Below, piece by piece: positions 54,694 through 63,148 of a DNA stretch of 64,000 bases. Every line of letters starts with the position of its first letter. The stretch's first letter is position 1. The DNA lies in the NCBI RefSeq assembly GCF_013385425.1, contig NZ_JACAQA010000024.1, forward strand, positions 43,665 to 107,664, in the 5' to 3' direction. Both the position numbers and the translations under genes were made by a program. The notes beneath the pieces are model-generated. The model made no database searches. It saw nothing but the letters and a program-made list of their open reading frames with translations, and was not told where the DNA came from. Source of the DNA: Pseudomonas gingeri. GTDB taxonomy: Bacteria; Pseudomonadota; Gammaproteobacteria; Pseudomonadales; Pseudomonadaceae.

Positions 54694-55386
54694 ATGAATA
54701 TCGACCTCTATGGATTCGGCCCGGCGCTCGCCGCCGGCGCGCTGATGACCGTCAAGCTTGCGCTCTGTGCCCTGTGCCTGGGACTGCTGCTCGGGCTGCT
54801 CGGCGCCTTGGCCAAGACTTCACCGTACAAACCGCTGCAATGGCTGGGGGGCGCCTATTCGACCCTGGTTCGCGGCATACCGGAACTGCTCTGGGTGCTG
54901 CTGATGTACTACGGCACCGTCACTTTGATGAGCGCCCTGGGCGAGGCATTCGGTAATCCCGAACTGGCCTTGAACCCGTTCGCCGCCGGGGTGATCGCCC
55001 TGGGCCTGTGCTTTGGCGCCTACGCCACGGAAGTGTTTCGTGGCGCGATTTTGGCGATTCCCAAGGGGCATCGGGAAGCGGGGGTTGCCCTGGGCCTGTC
55101 CAAGGTGCGGATCTTCACCCGGCTGATCATGCCGCAGATGTGGCGCATCGCCCTGCCGGGCCTGGGCAACCTGTTCATGATCCTGATGAAGGACACCGCG
55201 CTGGTGTCGGTGATCAGCCTGGAAGAAATCATGCGCCAGGCGCAGAACGCGGTGCTGTTCAGCAAGTTGCCGTTCACCTTCTACCTGGTGGCGGCCTTTA
55301 TGTACCTGGGGCTGACCGTCCTGGCCATGACCGGCATGCATTTCCTGGAAAAACGTGCCGCTCGCGGTTTTGTGAGGACCACATAA
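54694..55386 (+). CDS. Polar amino acid ABC transporter, permease subunit (HisQ type)
   Basis: A 230-residue inner membrane protein with five helices and the EAA loop (EAGVALGLSKVRIFTRLIMP) that docks on the ATPase. The N-terminal amphipathic start and the RGIPELLWVLLMYYG segment are those of HisQ-type permeases. Its stop overlaps the next start (TAATG). Confidence 0.94.
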   Translation: MNIDLYGFGPALAAGALMTVKLALCALCLGLLLGLLGALAKTSPYKPLQWLGGAYSTLVRGIPELLWVLLMYYGTVTLMSALGEAFGNPELALNPFAAGVIALGLCFGAYATEVFRGAILAIPKGHREAGVALGLSKVRIFTRLIMPQMWRIALPGLGNLFMILMKDTALVSVISLEEIMRQAQNAVLFSKLPFTFYLVAAFMYLGLTVLAMTGMHFLEKRAARGFVRTT

Positions 55387-56075
55387 TGGAATGGGAAGTC
55401 ATCTTCAAATGGCTGCCGAAGTTCTTCCAGGGCGCGGTACTGACCCTGGAACTGGTGGGTATCGCCGTGGTGCTGGGGTTGATCCTGGCGGTGCCGCTGG
55501 GTATCGCCCGGGCGTCGAAGCTCTGGTATGTGCGATCCCTGCCCTACGCCTACATCTTCTTTTTCCGCGGGACGCCGCTGCTGGTGCAACTGTTCCTGGT
55601 GTATTACGGCCTGGCGCAGTTCGATGCGATTCGCGAGAGCTTTATGTGGCCTTACCTGCGCAACCCGTTCTGGTGTGCGACGGCGACCATGACGCTGCAC
55701 ACCACCGCGTATATCGCTGAGATCCTGCGCGGTGCGATCCAGGCTATTCCGCCGGGGGAGATCGAAGCGGCACGGGCGCTGGGGATGTCGCGGGCCAAGG
55801 CGATGGTCTACATCATTCTGCCGCGCGCGGCGCGGATCGGCTTGCCGGCTTATAGCAACGAAGTGATCCTGATGCTCAAGGCCAGCTCGCTGGCGAGCAC
55901 CGTGACACTGCTGGAACTGACCGGCATGACCCGGACCATCATTGCGCGCAACTACCTGACGGTGGATATGTTCTTCACCGCGGGGGTGTTCTACCTGGTG
56001 ATCTCGTTCCTGCTGGTGCAGGCGTTCAAGCAGGTGGAGCGCTGGATGCGGGTGGATGCCTGTCAGGGGCGGTGA
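55386..56075 (+). CDS. Polar amino acid ABC transporter, permease subunit (HisM type)
   Basis: A 229-residue partner permease: FFFRGTPLLVQLFLVYYG and the EAA loop IEAARALGMSRAKAMVYIILP. The ATG at 55386 shares its A with the upstream stop codon; an in-frame extension upstream is only open frame inside hisQ. The heterodimer with the previous gene forms the membrane channel. It is the last gene of the operon. Confidence 0.94.
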   Translation: MEWEVIFKWLPKFFQGAVLTLELVGIAVVLGLILAVPLGIARASKLWYVRSLPYAYIFFFRGTPLLVQLFLVYYGLAQFDAIRESFMWPYLRNPFWCATATMTLHTTAYIAEILRGAIQAIPPGEIEAARALGMSRAKAMVYIILPRAARIGLPAYSNEVILMLKASSLASTVTLLELTGMTRTIIARNYLTVDMFFTAGVFYLVISFLLVQAFKQVERWMRVDACQGR

Positions 56076-56140
56076 CTTGAAGGGCGCGGGGGACTTAAAA
56101 TCCCCTGTGCCCAGCCCCTAAGGTTTTTGGTGGCTTCAAG

Positions 56141-56246
56141 GGCCTCTTCGCGGGCAAGCTCCGCTCCCACAATGTATTCGCGTCGTACCTGAGTCTTGAG
56201 CACAACTGAAAAACCTGTGGGAGCGGAGCTTGCCCGCGAAGACGCC
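56141..56246. repeat. REP doublet (REPIN)
   Basis: Inverted copies at 56141-56171 and 56214-56246 with TTCGCGGGCAAGCTCCGCTC arms, a third sequence variant (CTCCCACA rather than CTCCTACA). Confidence 0.9.
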
Positions 56247-56272
56247 AGCCTAGCCACCCCGGAACCCGCAGC

Positions 56273-57484
56273 ATGCCCATCATCCTAAAAGGCCCCGCCC
56301 TGCAAACCCGTTTCAAGGCCTTGGACGCATTCCTCACGGCACACCGACACCTCTGGCGCCCACGCCCCTTCACCCACCTGCATCTGCCGTGGGAAACCCA
56401 ACACCCGGAACTCGCCACCTGGCTACGCCAACGCAGCCTCGACGATGCCGAAGCCAGCCACAACCACCCGGAACACCTCGCCGCCCCCGCGCCGTTTCCC
56501 GCGTTGGCTGCCGAATCCCAGGCACTGGCTACTGTCGGAACACTCCCCGACAGCGCCCTGCCCCCTGCCAATCACCGCCTGAACGTCGACGTCCCCGGGC
56601 GCAAATGGCAACAGATAGAAGCCTTCGCCAGCCGCCTGGACTTCGCCCAATCGCCCACCCACTGGCTAGATTGGTGCTCCGGCAAAGGCCACCTGGGCCG
56701 CCGTCTACTACAACCCGGCCAACACCTGACCTGCCTGGAATACGACCCGGCCCTGATCGCCAGCGGCCAGCAGCTCAGCCAGCACCACCACCTGCCGGCC
56801 CAACACCTGCAACAAGACGTCCTAGCGCCTGATGCCGCCGCCCGCCTGAACGCCGAGCACACCCCGGTCGCCCTCCACGCCTGCGGTGACCTCCACGTAC
56901 GCCTGATGCAACTCGCCAGCCACGCCGGCTGCCGCCAACTGGCGATCGCCCCTTGCTGCTACAACCGCATCAGCGCCGCGAACTACCAGCCTTTATCCGC
57001 CGCAGCCCAGGCCTCAACCCTGCATCTATCCCTGGACGACCTCGCCCTGCCCCTGAGCGAAACCGTCACCGCCGGTGCCCGGGTCCGCCGCCAGCGTGAC
57101 ACCTCCATGGCCCGGCGCCTGGCCTTCGACCTGTTGCAGCGCCGTCTGCGGCAAACCGACGACTACCTGCCAACCCCCTCGCTACCCAGCGCCTGGCTCG
57201 ATAAACCCTTCGCCGATTACTGCCGCGACCTGGCCGCGCTCAAGGAGTTATCCACAGTCGGCGAGCAGAATTGGGCGGAATTGGAAGCGACAGGCTGGCA
57301 ACGACTGGCGCAAGTGCGCAACCTGGAACTGCTACGCGGACTGTTCCGCCGCCCGCTGGAACTCTGGCTGGTGCTGGACCGCGCGCTGTTCCTCGAAGAG
57401 CAAGGCTATGCGGTACGCCTGGGTTTATTTTGCGAAGGCCCGTTGACGCCGCGCAATCTTATGCTACTGGCAGAGCGCCATTGA
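56273..57484 (+). CDS. SAM-dependent methyltransferase of the GSTCD/Methyltransf_32 type
   Basis: 403 residues. The SAM site is LDWCSGKGHLGRRLLQPG near residue 140, followed by VALHACGDLHVRL and LAIAPCCYNRIS. This CSGKGHL...HACGDL...APCC set is that of the Methyltransf_32 group related to eukaryotic GSTCD and METTL25. The N-terminal 130 residues are family-specific. The two cysteines of APCCY are conserved in the group. It is monocistronic behind a REPIN. The substrate is unknown, possibly RNA. Confidence 0.8.
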   Translation: MPIILKGPALQTRFKALDAFLTAHRHLWRPRPFTHLHLPWETQHPELATWLRQRSLDDAEASHNHPEHLAAPAPFPALAAESQALATVGTLPDSALPPANHRLNVDVPGRKWQQIEAFASRLDFAQSPTHWLDWCSGKGHLGRRLLQPGQHLTCLEYDPALIASGQQLSQHHHLPAQHLQQDVLAPDAAARLNAEHTPVALHACGDLHVRLMQLASHAGCRQLAIAPCCYNRISAANYQPLSAAAQASTLHLSLDDLALPLSETVTAGARVRRQRDTSMARRLAFDLLQRRLRQTDDYLPTPSLPSAWLDKPFADYCRDLAALKELSTVGEQNWAELEATGWQRLAQVRNLELLRGLFRRPLELWLVLDRALFLEEQGYAVRLGLFCEGPLTPRNLMLLAERH

Positions 57485-57749
57485 CCGCCCTGGTGCACGA
57501 CGCAGCCTGTGGATAAGTCTGTTGATGCTTTTCCCGAAGACGCCCTGAAAACACCGCCTACAGAGCAAAAAGCTGACTGATCATTTTTTGTTCACAAAAT
57601 AAAGCACCGGAAAAACAGATAGTTGCAGCGTGATGAGAACGCGTCCACAAAATTGCATTCCCGGCGCGCCAACCACCAGTCACTTGTGCATAAGCGTTTT
57701 AGTCAACAGATATAAGCGCCTTTTTCCACATTCCGAAAACGCCACAACC

Positions 57750-57840
57750 CCCTGTAGGAGCTGGCTTGCCGGCGATAGCGTCGGCTCAGGCGATGCAAGA
57801 CTCACTGGCCTCATCGCCAGCAAGCGGGCTCCAACAGGTT
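57750..57840. repeat. REP doublet overlapping the 3' end of a gene
   Basis: Arms CCTGTAGGAGCTGGCTTGCC...CGATAGCG (57750-57780) and an inverted partner (57812-57840, with CGCCAGCAAGCGGGCTCCAACAGG). The right copy lies inside the coding frame of the oxidoreductase gene and supplies its last codons. Upstream, 57485-57749 holds no gene that I can support. Confidence 0.85.
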
Positions 57841-58442
57841 CTCGTATTAGCCTGAAGCCCCCTCAGCAATGCCTCCCGAGCGGCCAACACAGCTTGCTCA
57901 ACCGCCTCACCACCACGGACAGTGCCCTCCAGATAGATAAACGTCAGCTGATGAATGCCGATGGAATTGAGGATCGCCTTTAAATAAGGCGTGAGAAAGT
58001 CCGGCTGACGAGCCTGTTCGCCCTGAATCAAGCCCCCGGAACTGACCAGCACAAAGGTCGGGCGATCCTTGAGCAGACCAAACTTCTCTCCCGCACTGTT
58101 CACCCCGAAACTGCGTTGAATACGTACCACATGATCAATCCACAGCTTCATGGCGGCGGGCAGCGTGAAGTTGTGGAGCGGCGTGCACAGCACCAGCAGA
58201 TCGCTGGTCTCGAGCTCGACGATCTGCCGCTCGGACGCATGGATCGCCACGTTTTCCATGCCAGCCACCGAAGTCACGGCCGTCGCGTAGTCGCTGGTCA
58301 AGGCGGGCAAGGGTTCAGCGCCCAGTTGGCGATCCATGAGCGTGCTGATGCCCGGCCAGTCGCCCAGCACGTCAGCGGCCAAACGATAAACCCGAGCCGC
58401 CTTGCCATGGGGGCTGAAATTCAACAACAGGGCGCGGCTCAT
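57786..58442 (-). CDS. FMN-dependent NADH oxidoreductase, AzoR-like
   Basis: 218 residues of the flavodoxin-like fold: N-terminal phosphate loop NFSPHGKAARVYRLA, the LLVLCTPLHNFTLPAAMKLWID block and VSSGGLIQG. Such enzymes reduce quinones or azo compounds. The C-terminus is odd: the last 17-20 residues (NTRTCWSPLAGDEASESCIA) are read from REP DNA and are unlike the family. It overlaps the GNAT gene by 4 bases and ends a three-gene operon facing a MocR regulator. Confidence 0.85.
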   Translation of the reverse strand: MSRALLLNFSPHGKAARVYRLAADVLGDWPGISTLMDRQLGAEPLPALTSDYATAVTSVAGMENVAIHASERQIVELETSDLLVLCTPLHNFTLPAAMKLWIDHVVRIQRSFGVNSAGEKFGLLKDRPTFVLVSSGGLIQGEQARQPDFLTPYLKAILNSIGIHQLTFIYLEGTVRGGEAVEQAVLAAREALLRGLQANTRTCWSPLAGDEASESCIA

Positions 58443-58891
58443 ACCGCTCTCCCCGTACTGAGATCCTGGGAAAAGTGCATACCTTTAGCCAACAACCCCT
58501 GACGAAAATAGAAACGTTGCGCCAACGGCATATGCATCCCTGTGTCGAGCACCAGATAGCGATAACCCAAGGCCCGCGTGTGACGGCGCACCTCCTCCAA
58601 CAGCCCGGCGCCCAGCTCGCGACGCTGTTGCGAAGCCGTCACCACCAGATCATCGACATAGACGAAGCGCCCATACAGGGTGTTCTCCGTCACCCGAAAG
58701 CCGGCCAGGCCGATCACCTGCCCGTGCTCGCGCAGCGCCAACAGGCGAAAGCCCTGCTCGCCCTGACGGAAAACCTGCTCAACAAAGGAATCCGCATCGG
58801 TCAGATGCGGCCGCAGCTCCTGCATCACCGCAAAACATTCGCGGCACTGGGCTTTGCTTTCGACCAGCGCGTATTCGAGATCATTGCCCAT
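58439..58891 (-). CDS. GNAT family N-acetyltransferase
   Basis: 150 residues with the acetyl-CoA loop VTASQQRRELGAGLLEEV and the C-terminal LDTGMHMPLAQRFYFRQG strand typical of GNAT enzymes. The start at MGNDLEYALVES has a GGGGAAA site 6 bases upstream; a start five codons earlier lacks one. It overlaps the preceding gene by 11 bases and the next by 4, so it is the middle gene of the operon. The substrate is unknown. Confidence 0.87.
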   Translation of the reverse strand: MGNDLEYALVESKAQCRECFAVMQELRPHLTDADSFVEQVFRQGEQGFRLLALREHGQVIGLAGFRVTENTLYGRFVYVDDLVVTASQQRRELGAGLLEEVRRHTRALGYRYLVLDTGMHMPLAQRFYFRQGLLAKGMHFSQDLSTGRAV

Positions 58892-59357
58892 GGGACGTTT
58901 CCCCATGCTGGCGCACGCTGGCCGGCACCAAGCGAAAACTGACGCCGACGCGGTTAAGGGCGTTCATCAGGGCGATTGCCAGGGTCAGGTCGGCCACTTC
59001 CTTTTCGCCGAACACAGTGGAAACGGCCTGGAAGTCTTCGTCCGGCACGTCGGTTGCGTGCACCCGGGTCACGCTTTCGGCCCAGGCCAGGGCGGCGCAT
59101 TCACGGCGGTCGAACAACGCACCGCCTTCGCGCCAGACCGGCACCAGCAGTACCTTGTCGAGGCTCACGCCCAGCTTGATCAGGTCCCGGGAATGCTGGC
59201 TGATGCAGAAGGCGCAGCCATTGATCTGCGAAACCCGCAGGTACACCAGGTCAATCAGGTGCGGTTCAAGCCCGCAGCTTTGCAGATAGCTTTTAACGCC
59301 GAACAGCGCTTTGTAGCCCAGGGGTGCGGCGTCGAGGTAATTGAGACGTTGAGTCAT
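58881..59357 (-). CDS. Carboxymuconolactone decarboxylase / AhpD-like protein
   Basis: 158 residues with the peroxidase-like motif INGCAFCISQHSRDL, a CxxC...H site as in AhpD, and the VYLRVSQ helix before it. It may act as a disulfide-linked peroxide reductase. The start MTQRLNYLDAAPLG follows a GGGAGCC site; the upstream frame is open but not family-like. It is the first gene of the operon, divergent from the MocR-type regulator 166 bases away. Confidence 0.87.
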   Translation of the reverse strand: MTQRLNYLDAAPLGYKALFGVKSYLQSCGLEPHLIDLVYLRVSQINGCAFCISQHSRDLIKLGVSLDKVLLVPVWREGGALFDRRECAALAWAESVTRVHATDVPDEDFQAVSTVFGEKEVADLTLAIALMNALNRVGVSFRLVPASVRQHGETSHGQ

Positions 59358-59523
59358 GGTTGGCTCCCGTTTGAGATGGGTGAAATCATGGGTTGCAGTC
59401 TGCGGTGCGTTGAAACCAGCCGACAGGGCCAAGATCGCGCAAGCCGTTTGGGACATGAGCGCTACTGAATCGGGCCAGCCATGGGGTTAAACTGCGTCCG
59501 TTCTGCATGACCACGGAAACCCC

Positions 59524-60942
59524 ATGCCCATTACCAAAGCCGCCACTGAACCGGGGTTGCCCAAATACCTGGTGGTCTATCGACGCATTCGTAGCGCTAT
59601 CGATGAAGGTCAATTGCGGCCCGGTGATCGCGTGCCTTCGGTGCGCGCCCTGGCGGCAGAACTCAATCTGGCGCGGGGCACCGTCGAGGCGGCTTATGAG
59701 CTGCTGATCAGCGAGGGTTACCTGACGGCGCGTGGTCAGGCCGGGACGGTCATTGCCCTCGATCTGCCGGTGACAGCGGTCCCGAGCCCAGCAACGGAAA
59801 CCGTCGAATCGCCCGAACAGGATCAACCGCTGCCCCTGCAAATGGGGCTTCCGGCACTGGATGCTTTTCCGCGAAAACTCTGGAGCCGACTGATCACCCA
59901 GCGTGCCCGGCAAACCGATATTGCCGGTCTGGGCTTCAGCGACCCGAGAGGCTACGCGCCGCTGCGCTCGGCCATTGCCACGTACCTGGGGTTGTATCGA
60001 GGCGTGCAGTGCACGCCGGACCAGGTGTTTATCTGCACCGGTTACAACGCCGTACTTGAGCTGGTCTGCGAAAGCCTGGAAATGGAAGGTCAGGATTGCT
60101 GGTTCGAGGACCCCGGTTATGTGCATGCGCGGCAGATACTGCTCAATCGCGGTGTGCAACTGGTGCCGGTGCCGGTGGATGCCGACGGTCTGCGGGTGGA
60201 GCACGGTATCCGCCTGAATCCGACGGCGCGACTGGCAGTGGTCACCCCGGCTCATCAAAGCCCGTTGGGCGTAGCGTTGAGCCCGGAGCGGCGCAAGGCG
60301 CTGCTGGATTGGGCGCAGGTGCAGTCGAGCTGGGTACTGGAAGACGACTATGACAGCGAGTTTCGCTATCGAGGCCGCCCGCTTCCCGCGCTGAAGAGCC
60401 AGGATGTGCATGATCGCGTGTTGTACGCCGGGACCTTCAGCAAGATGCTGTTTCCAGGGTTGCGGCTGGCGTATCTGGTGGTTCCGAGGGAACAGGTTGA
60501 GCGTTTTGAACAGGTCGCCCGGCTGTGGCGCAATCGCTGCCCGGAACTGTTGCAAGCGACGGTCAGCGACTTTCTGAGTCAGGGTCACTTCACCCGGCAC
60601 CTGAAGAAGATGCGCCAGTTGTACAGCGCGCGCCGGGCATTGCTGGTCAAGGCGTTGGAAGAGGTGGGCAGCGGGATATTGAAGGTCGACCCGCAGGCTG
60701 GGGGCATTAATCTGCTGGTGCGGGTGTTGATTGATGTGCCGGATGTCCGCATAGCCAAGCAAGCGCGGGCGGCGGGATTATCGATTGAGCCTCTATCGCG
60801 CTGGCAGGTGGTTTCTGGGCAGGAAGGCGGGTTGCTGATGACCTTTACCAACGTGGCATCGGCCGAGCAGGCGGCTGAAATAGCGGACCGGTTGCTGATG
60901 GCGATCGAGGCGGCGCGGTCGGTGGATCAGGACAAAGCCTAG
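59524..60942 (+). CDS. MocR/PdxR-type regulator (GntR helix-turn-helix plus aminotransferase fold)
   Basis: 472 residues: winged helix (about 18-80; GDRVPSVRALAAELNLARGTVE), a linker, and an aminotransferase domain with PLP-binding Lys307 in YAGTFSKMLFPGLRL. The divergent AhpD-like operon is the likely target. It is a second, clearly different member of the same regulator class, 10 kb from the first. Confidence 0.92.
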   Translation: MPITKAATEPGLPKYLVVYRRIRSAIDEGQLRPGDRVPSVRALAAELNLARGTVEAAYELLISEGYLTARGQAGTVIALDLPVTAVPSPATETVESPEQDQPLPLQMGLPALDAFPRKLWSRLITQRARQTDIAGLGFSDPRGYAPLRSAIATYLGLYRGVQCTPDQVFICTGYNAVLELVCESLEMEGQDCWFEDPGYVHARQILLNRGVQLVPVPVDADGLRVEHGIRLNPTARLAVVTPAHQSPLGVALSPERRKALLDWAQVQSSWVLEDDYDSEFRYRGRPLPALKSQDVHDRVLYAGTFSKMLFPGLRLAYLVVPREQVERFEQVARLWRNRCPELLQATVSDFLSQGHFTRHLKKMRQLYSARRALLVKALEEVGSGILKVDPQAGGINLLVRVLIDVPDVRIAKQARAAGLSIEPLSRWQVVSGQEGGLLMTFTNVASAEQAAEIADRLLMAIEAARSVDQDKA

Positions 60943-61004
60943 GGTCGCCAGTGTGGGCGAATCACGAGAACGTCGCCTTCGCAAAAATAGTCAGATATCA
61001 GGGG

Positions 61005-61032
61005 TTTACAGAACCTCGCCAATCGCTATAAT
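61005..61032 (+). promoter_or_regulatory. Promoter of tRNA-Thr
   Basis: TTTACA (61005-61010), 16-base spacer, TATAAT (61027-61032), then a GC-rich discriminator before the tRNA. Confidence 0.8.
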
Positions 61033-61046
61033 CGTCGCCCTAACAC

Positions 61047-61122
<76 letters not shown>

Positions 61123-61128
61123 TACATC

Positions 61129-61151
61129 AAAGCCCCGCAATGCGGGGCTTT
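61129..61151 (+). terminator. Hairpin downstream of tRNA-Thr
   Basis: Ten-base arms AAAGCCCCGC / GCGGGGCTTT around AAT. The T-run is short (three). Confidence 0.75.
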
Positions 61152-61264
61152 GGCGTTTCTGGACCTTTATTTTTGTGTTTTCAAAAAGCTGAAAACGTCC
61201 ACAAAGTGTCCACACTCAAAAAATCCAAGGTACCTACCCGTTACAATTTCACATCAACGCGACG

Positions 61265-61292
61265 TTGACGGGCTCTGACGCCTACCTATAAT
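61265..61292 (+). promoter_or_regulatory. Strong sigma-70 promoter upstream of the Abi gene
   Basis: TTGACG (61265-61270), 16-base spacer, TATAAT (61287-61292). The predicted start is near 61299. Confidence 0.8.
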
Positions 61293-61323
61293 GCACCCCA
61301 ACACACCCGCCAAGCCTAGGTTG

Positions 61324-61362
61324 ACCCGCAGTCAGCAAGCTCAAATCGTGCGGGTTTTTTTT
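61324..61362 (+). terminator. Leader terminator before the Abi start codon
   Basis: ACCCGCA (61324-61330) pairs with TGCGGGT (61349-61355), followed by a run of eight Ts. It lies between the promoter at 61265 and the Abi ATG, 17 bases before the ATG. Confidence 0.8.
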
Positions 61363-61378
61363 GCCTGGAGAAAACTAC

Positions 61379-62368
61379 ATGAGGCCCTTCAACAAGCCGG
61401 CCCTCAGCGTAGAACAGCAATTGGAACTGTTGAAGCAACGAGGCCTGCACGTCACCAATGATGATCGGGCCATGCGCTTTCTCGAAGTGGTAACGCTGTT
61501 TCGCCTGAGCCCCTACATGCGTCCCTTTCAGAACCCGGATCCCGAACACACCTTCAAGCCCGGTAGTACCCTGAAAGCCGTGGTGGACATCTATCGCTTC
61601 GATGGTTCGTTGCGACGCATAACGATGGATGCCATCGAGCGTGTCGAAGTTGCCATCAGAGCATCGATCAGCAATCACATGTGCCCAAAATATGGGCCTG
61701 ACTGGATAGCTGACTCCTCAGTTTTTTCCTCGTCATACTCGCACTCTGACTTGCTACGCCCCCTACGAGATCAGTTGAACAAGGAGCGGAGCAGACTCCG
61801 CCGCGAGATTGATCGCATAAAAAACGGTCGACATATCGATGGCGTTCACCAACAGCGTATTGAAAATCGCATTCGCGATAACTATTTCCGATTCTACGGG
61901 GCGACTTATACCCATCCTGAGCTACCGCCCGCCTGGGCTGTTCTGGAAGAGCTCAGCCTTGGGACGGTCTCTACCCTATTCACCGCCATAGGCAAAAGCG
62001 CTGACAAAAAAGCGATCGCTAGCAGATTCAAACTGCCCTTCGAGGTATTGGCCTCCTGGCTGCACACCTTGACCTTCATCCGGAACTGCTGTGCCCACCA
62101 TTCACGGTTATGGAACCGAGAACTTTCGATTCGACCGTCCTTGCCCAAAGAGTGGGTGATTCCACATATACCTGGCGACGGCCCTCAACCAAAGCAACGC
62201 CTGTACATCGTATTGACGATGCTGGCCTATCTAACCGACCTGATCAGCCCAGACAGCCAATGGAAGCTTCGCCTTGCTGAAGTCATGGACCAGCGAGAGT
62301 TTGGGAGTTTGAGACTCATGGGGTTTCCAAATAACTGGAAACGTCAGCAGCAATGGCACCTTGAGTAA
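61379..62368 (+). CDS. Abi family protein (AbiD/F-type, HEPN domain)
   Basis: A 329-residue abortive-infection-type protein. It fits the Abi_2 family: N-terminal LSVEQQLELLKQRGLHVTND, FRLSPYMRPF, and the middle LRRITMDAIERVEVAIRASI helix. The HEPN signature IRNCCAHHSRLWNR has Arg235 and His240/His241 (R-x4-H), the expected ribonuclease site. Such proteins stop growth of infected cells. The start after TGGAGAAA is clear. AT content is higher than in the core. It sits directly after tRNA-Thr, in an islet with phage remnants, and behind a promoter-terminator leader. Confidence 0.88.
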   Translation: MRPFNKPALSVEQQLELLKQRGLHVTNDDRAMRFLEVVTLFRLSPYMRPFQNPDPEHTFKPGSTLKAVVDIYRFDGSLRRITMDAIERVEVAIRASISNHMCPKYGPDWIADSSVFSSSYSHSDLLRPLRDQLNKERSRLRREIDRIKNGRHIDGVHQQRIENRIRDNYFRFYGATYTHPELPPAWAVLEELSLGTVSTLFTAIGKSADKKAIASRFKLPFEVLASWLHTLTFIRNCCAHHSRLWNRELSIRPSLPKEWVIPHIPGDGPQPKQRLYIVLTMLAYLTDLISPDSQWKLRLAEVMDQREFGSLRLMGFPNNWKRQQQWHLE

Positions 62369-62399
62369 CGAAGCCAGTAAATAGATTACTTTTCTCATA

Positions 62400-62487
62400 A
62401 ACAAAAAAAACCGCCAAAAAGGCGGGTTCCTTCGTTGTTTCGTCTGTCCTCGGGGGGAGGCTTGCGCCCGCGTTTCCCGTGGCTCGT
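62400..62487 (-). ncRNA. Minus-strand small RNA, possibly phage C4-like
   Basis: A complete small transcription unit on the minus strand. The promoter is TTGACG-N17-TATAGT (62517-62522 and 62494-62499 on the plus strand), with a start near 62487. About 88 nt follow, without an open frame. The terminator stem has AACCGCC/GGCGG(G)TT arms around a five-A loop and an eight-base T-run on the minus strand (plus strand 62403-62428). The body has a CCTC-CCCC-GAGG hairpin and an A-rich single-stranded part (ACAGACGAAACAACGAAGGA). The size and this A-rich segment remind me of phage C4 antisense RNAs, and phage remnants lie 1.2 kb away. The C4 identity is uncertain. Confidence 0.55.
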
Positions 62488-62493
62488 GACAAA

Positions 62494-62522
62494 ACTATAA
62501 GGATCCACACTCGTCACGTCAA
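62494..62522 (-). promoter_or_regulatory. Promoter of the minus-strand small RNA
   Basis: TTGACG, a 17-base spacer and TATAGT, read on the minus strand: a near-consensus sigma-70 promoter with no coding gene to serve. Confidence 0.75.
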
Positions 62523-62751
62523 CGCAGCCTGCCGTTGACCAGATCATCAGCTTGCTTAAAAATGCTCGCCGAGGACTGCAACTGCGCATCTTTGGGCATG
62601 GGCTCCAGTATCGCCCCTCCAAAACCTCGGCAGCAGAGAACTGGCGCTCTCTGAAGTAGTGACGATCATGCTTTGGTCGGATTCTGAACCCACGGCCAGC
62701 AATGGTCCGGAGCTAAAGAATCGCTGCGACTACTCCTCGACAACATTTTAG

Positions 62752-62776
62752 AAGGCGCTCATCGAGCGCCTTTTTT
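62752..62776 (+). terminator. Terminator in the phage islet
   Basis: AAGGCGCTC / GAGCGCCTT around ATC, then six Ts in all. It does not follow a recognisable gene; it probably ended a gene that has been lost. Confidence 0.85.
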
Positions 62777-62915
62777 CGGTAGAAATATCCTTTCAGCCCG
62801 GCCTTCGGTGGGGACGCCTCCCAAGGCGGCATGACGAGAAATGGCCTTCCAAAAAAACTAATATTTCCTACGTGTTTTGGTCGTGGGAGAATGTTGTGTG
62901 CGCTCGCTGCTGGGT

Positions 62916-63148
62916 CTACATTCCTGTAGTCGCTGCAAATTCAGCGATGCGGGTTTCGCAGCCCGGCGGTTTCTGTTGGCGCACAGCGCCGCGTAAGCGG
63001 CTTTTTCATGTCTGCGTTATGGCGGGCTGTGCGCAGGAGGCTTATGCCTGCCGGTGGTCCAACAGACCGGTCTGCGAACCTGCGTACAGTTCGCCACCCT
63101 TGTATCGCAGCAAGAGTGGAGATCTCCTTAACCTGTTGGAGATTCACC
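62916..63148 (+). promoter_or_regulatory. Densely folded leader with internal terminator, upstream of DUF6124 gene
   Basis: Successive perfect hairpins: CTACA-TTCC-TGTAG (62916-62929), TCGCTG-N6-CAGCGA (62930-62947), CGGG-N8-CCCG (62950-62965), GGCGC-ACA-GCGCC (62978-62990), and the terminator GCCGC-GTAA-GCGGC-TTTTT (62988-63006). More follow: AGGC-TTAT-GCCT (63038-63049), CCGGT-N10-ACCGG (63051-63070), GCGAAC-N9-GTTCGC (63074-63094) and GGAGATCTCC at 63118-63127. The fourth hairpin shares bases with the terminator stem, so the two exclude each other. GCGCACAGC (62979-62987) can also pair with GCTGTGCGC (63026-63034). This is the layout of an attenuator. I recall similar leaders before other DUF3077/DUF6124 genes in Pseudomonas. 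Confidence 0.6.

Noticed and set aside
62501..62659. A 52-codon open frame ending in a stop at 62657-62659
   Set aside because: No ATG or GTG start and no ribosome-binding site; it overlaps the sRNA promoter. It may be the end of a lost gene, but I recognise no family.
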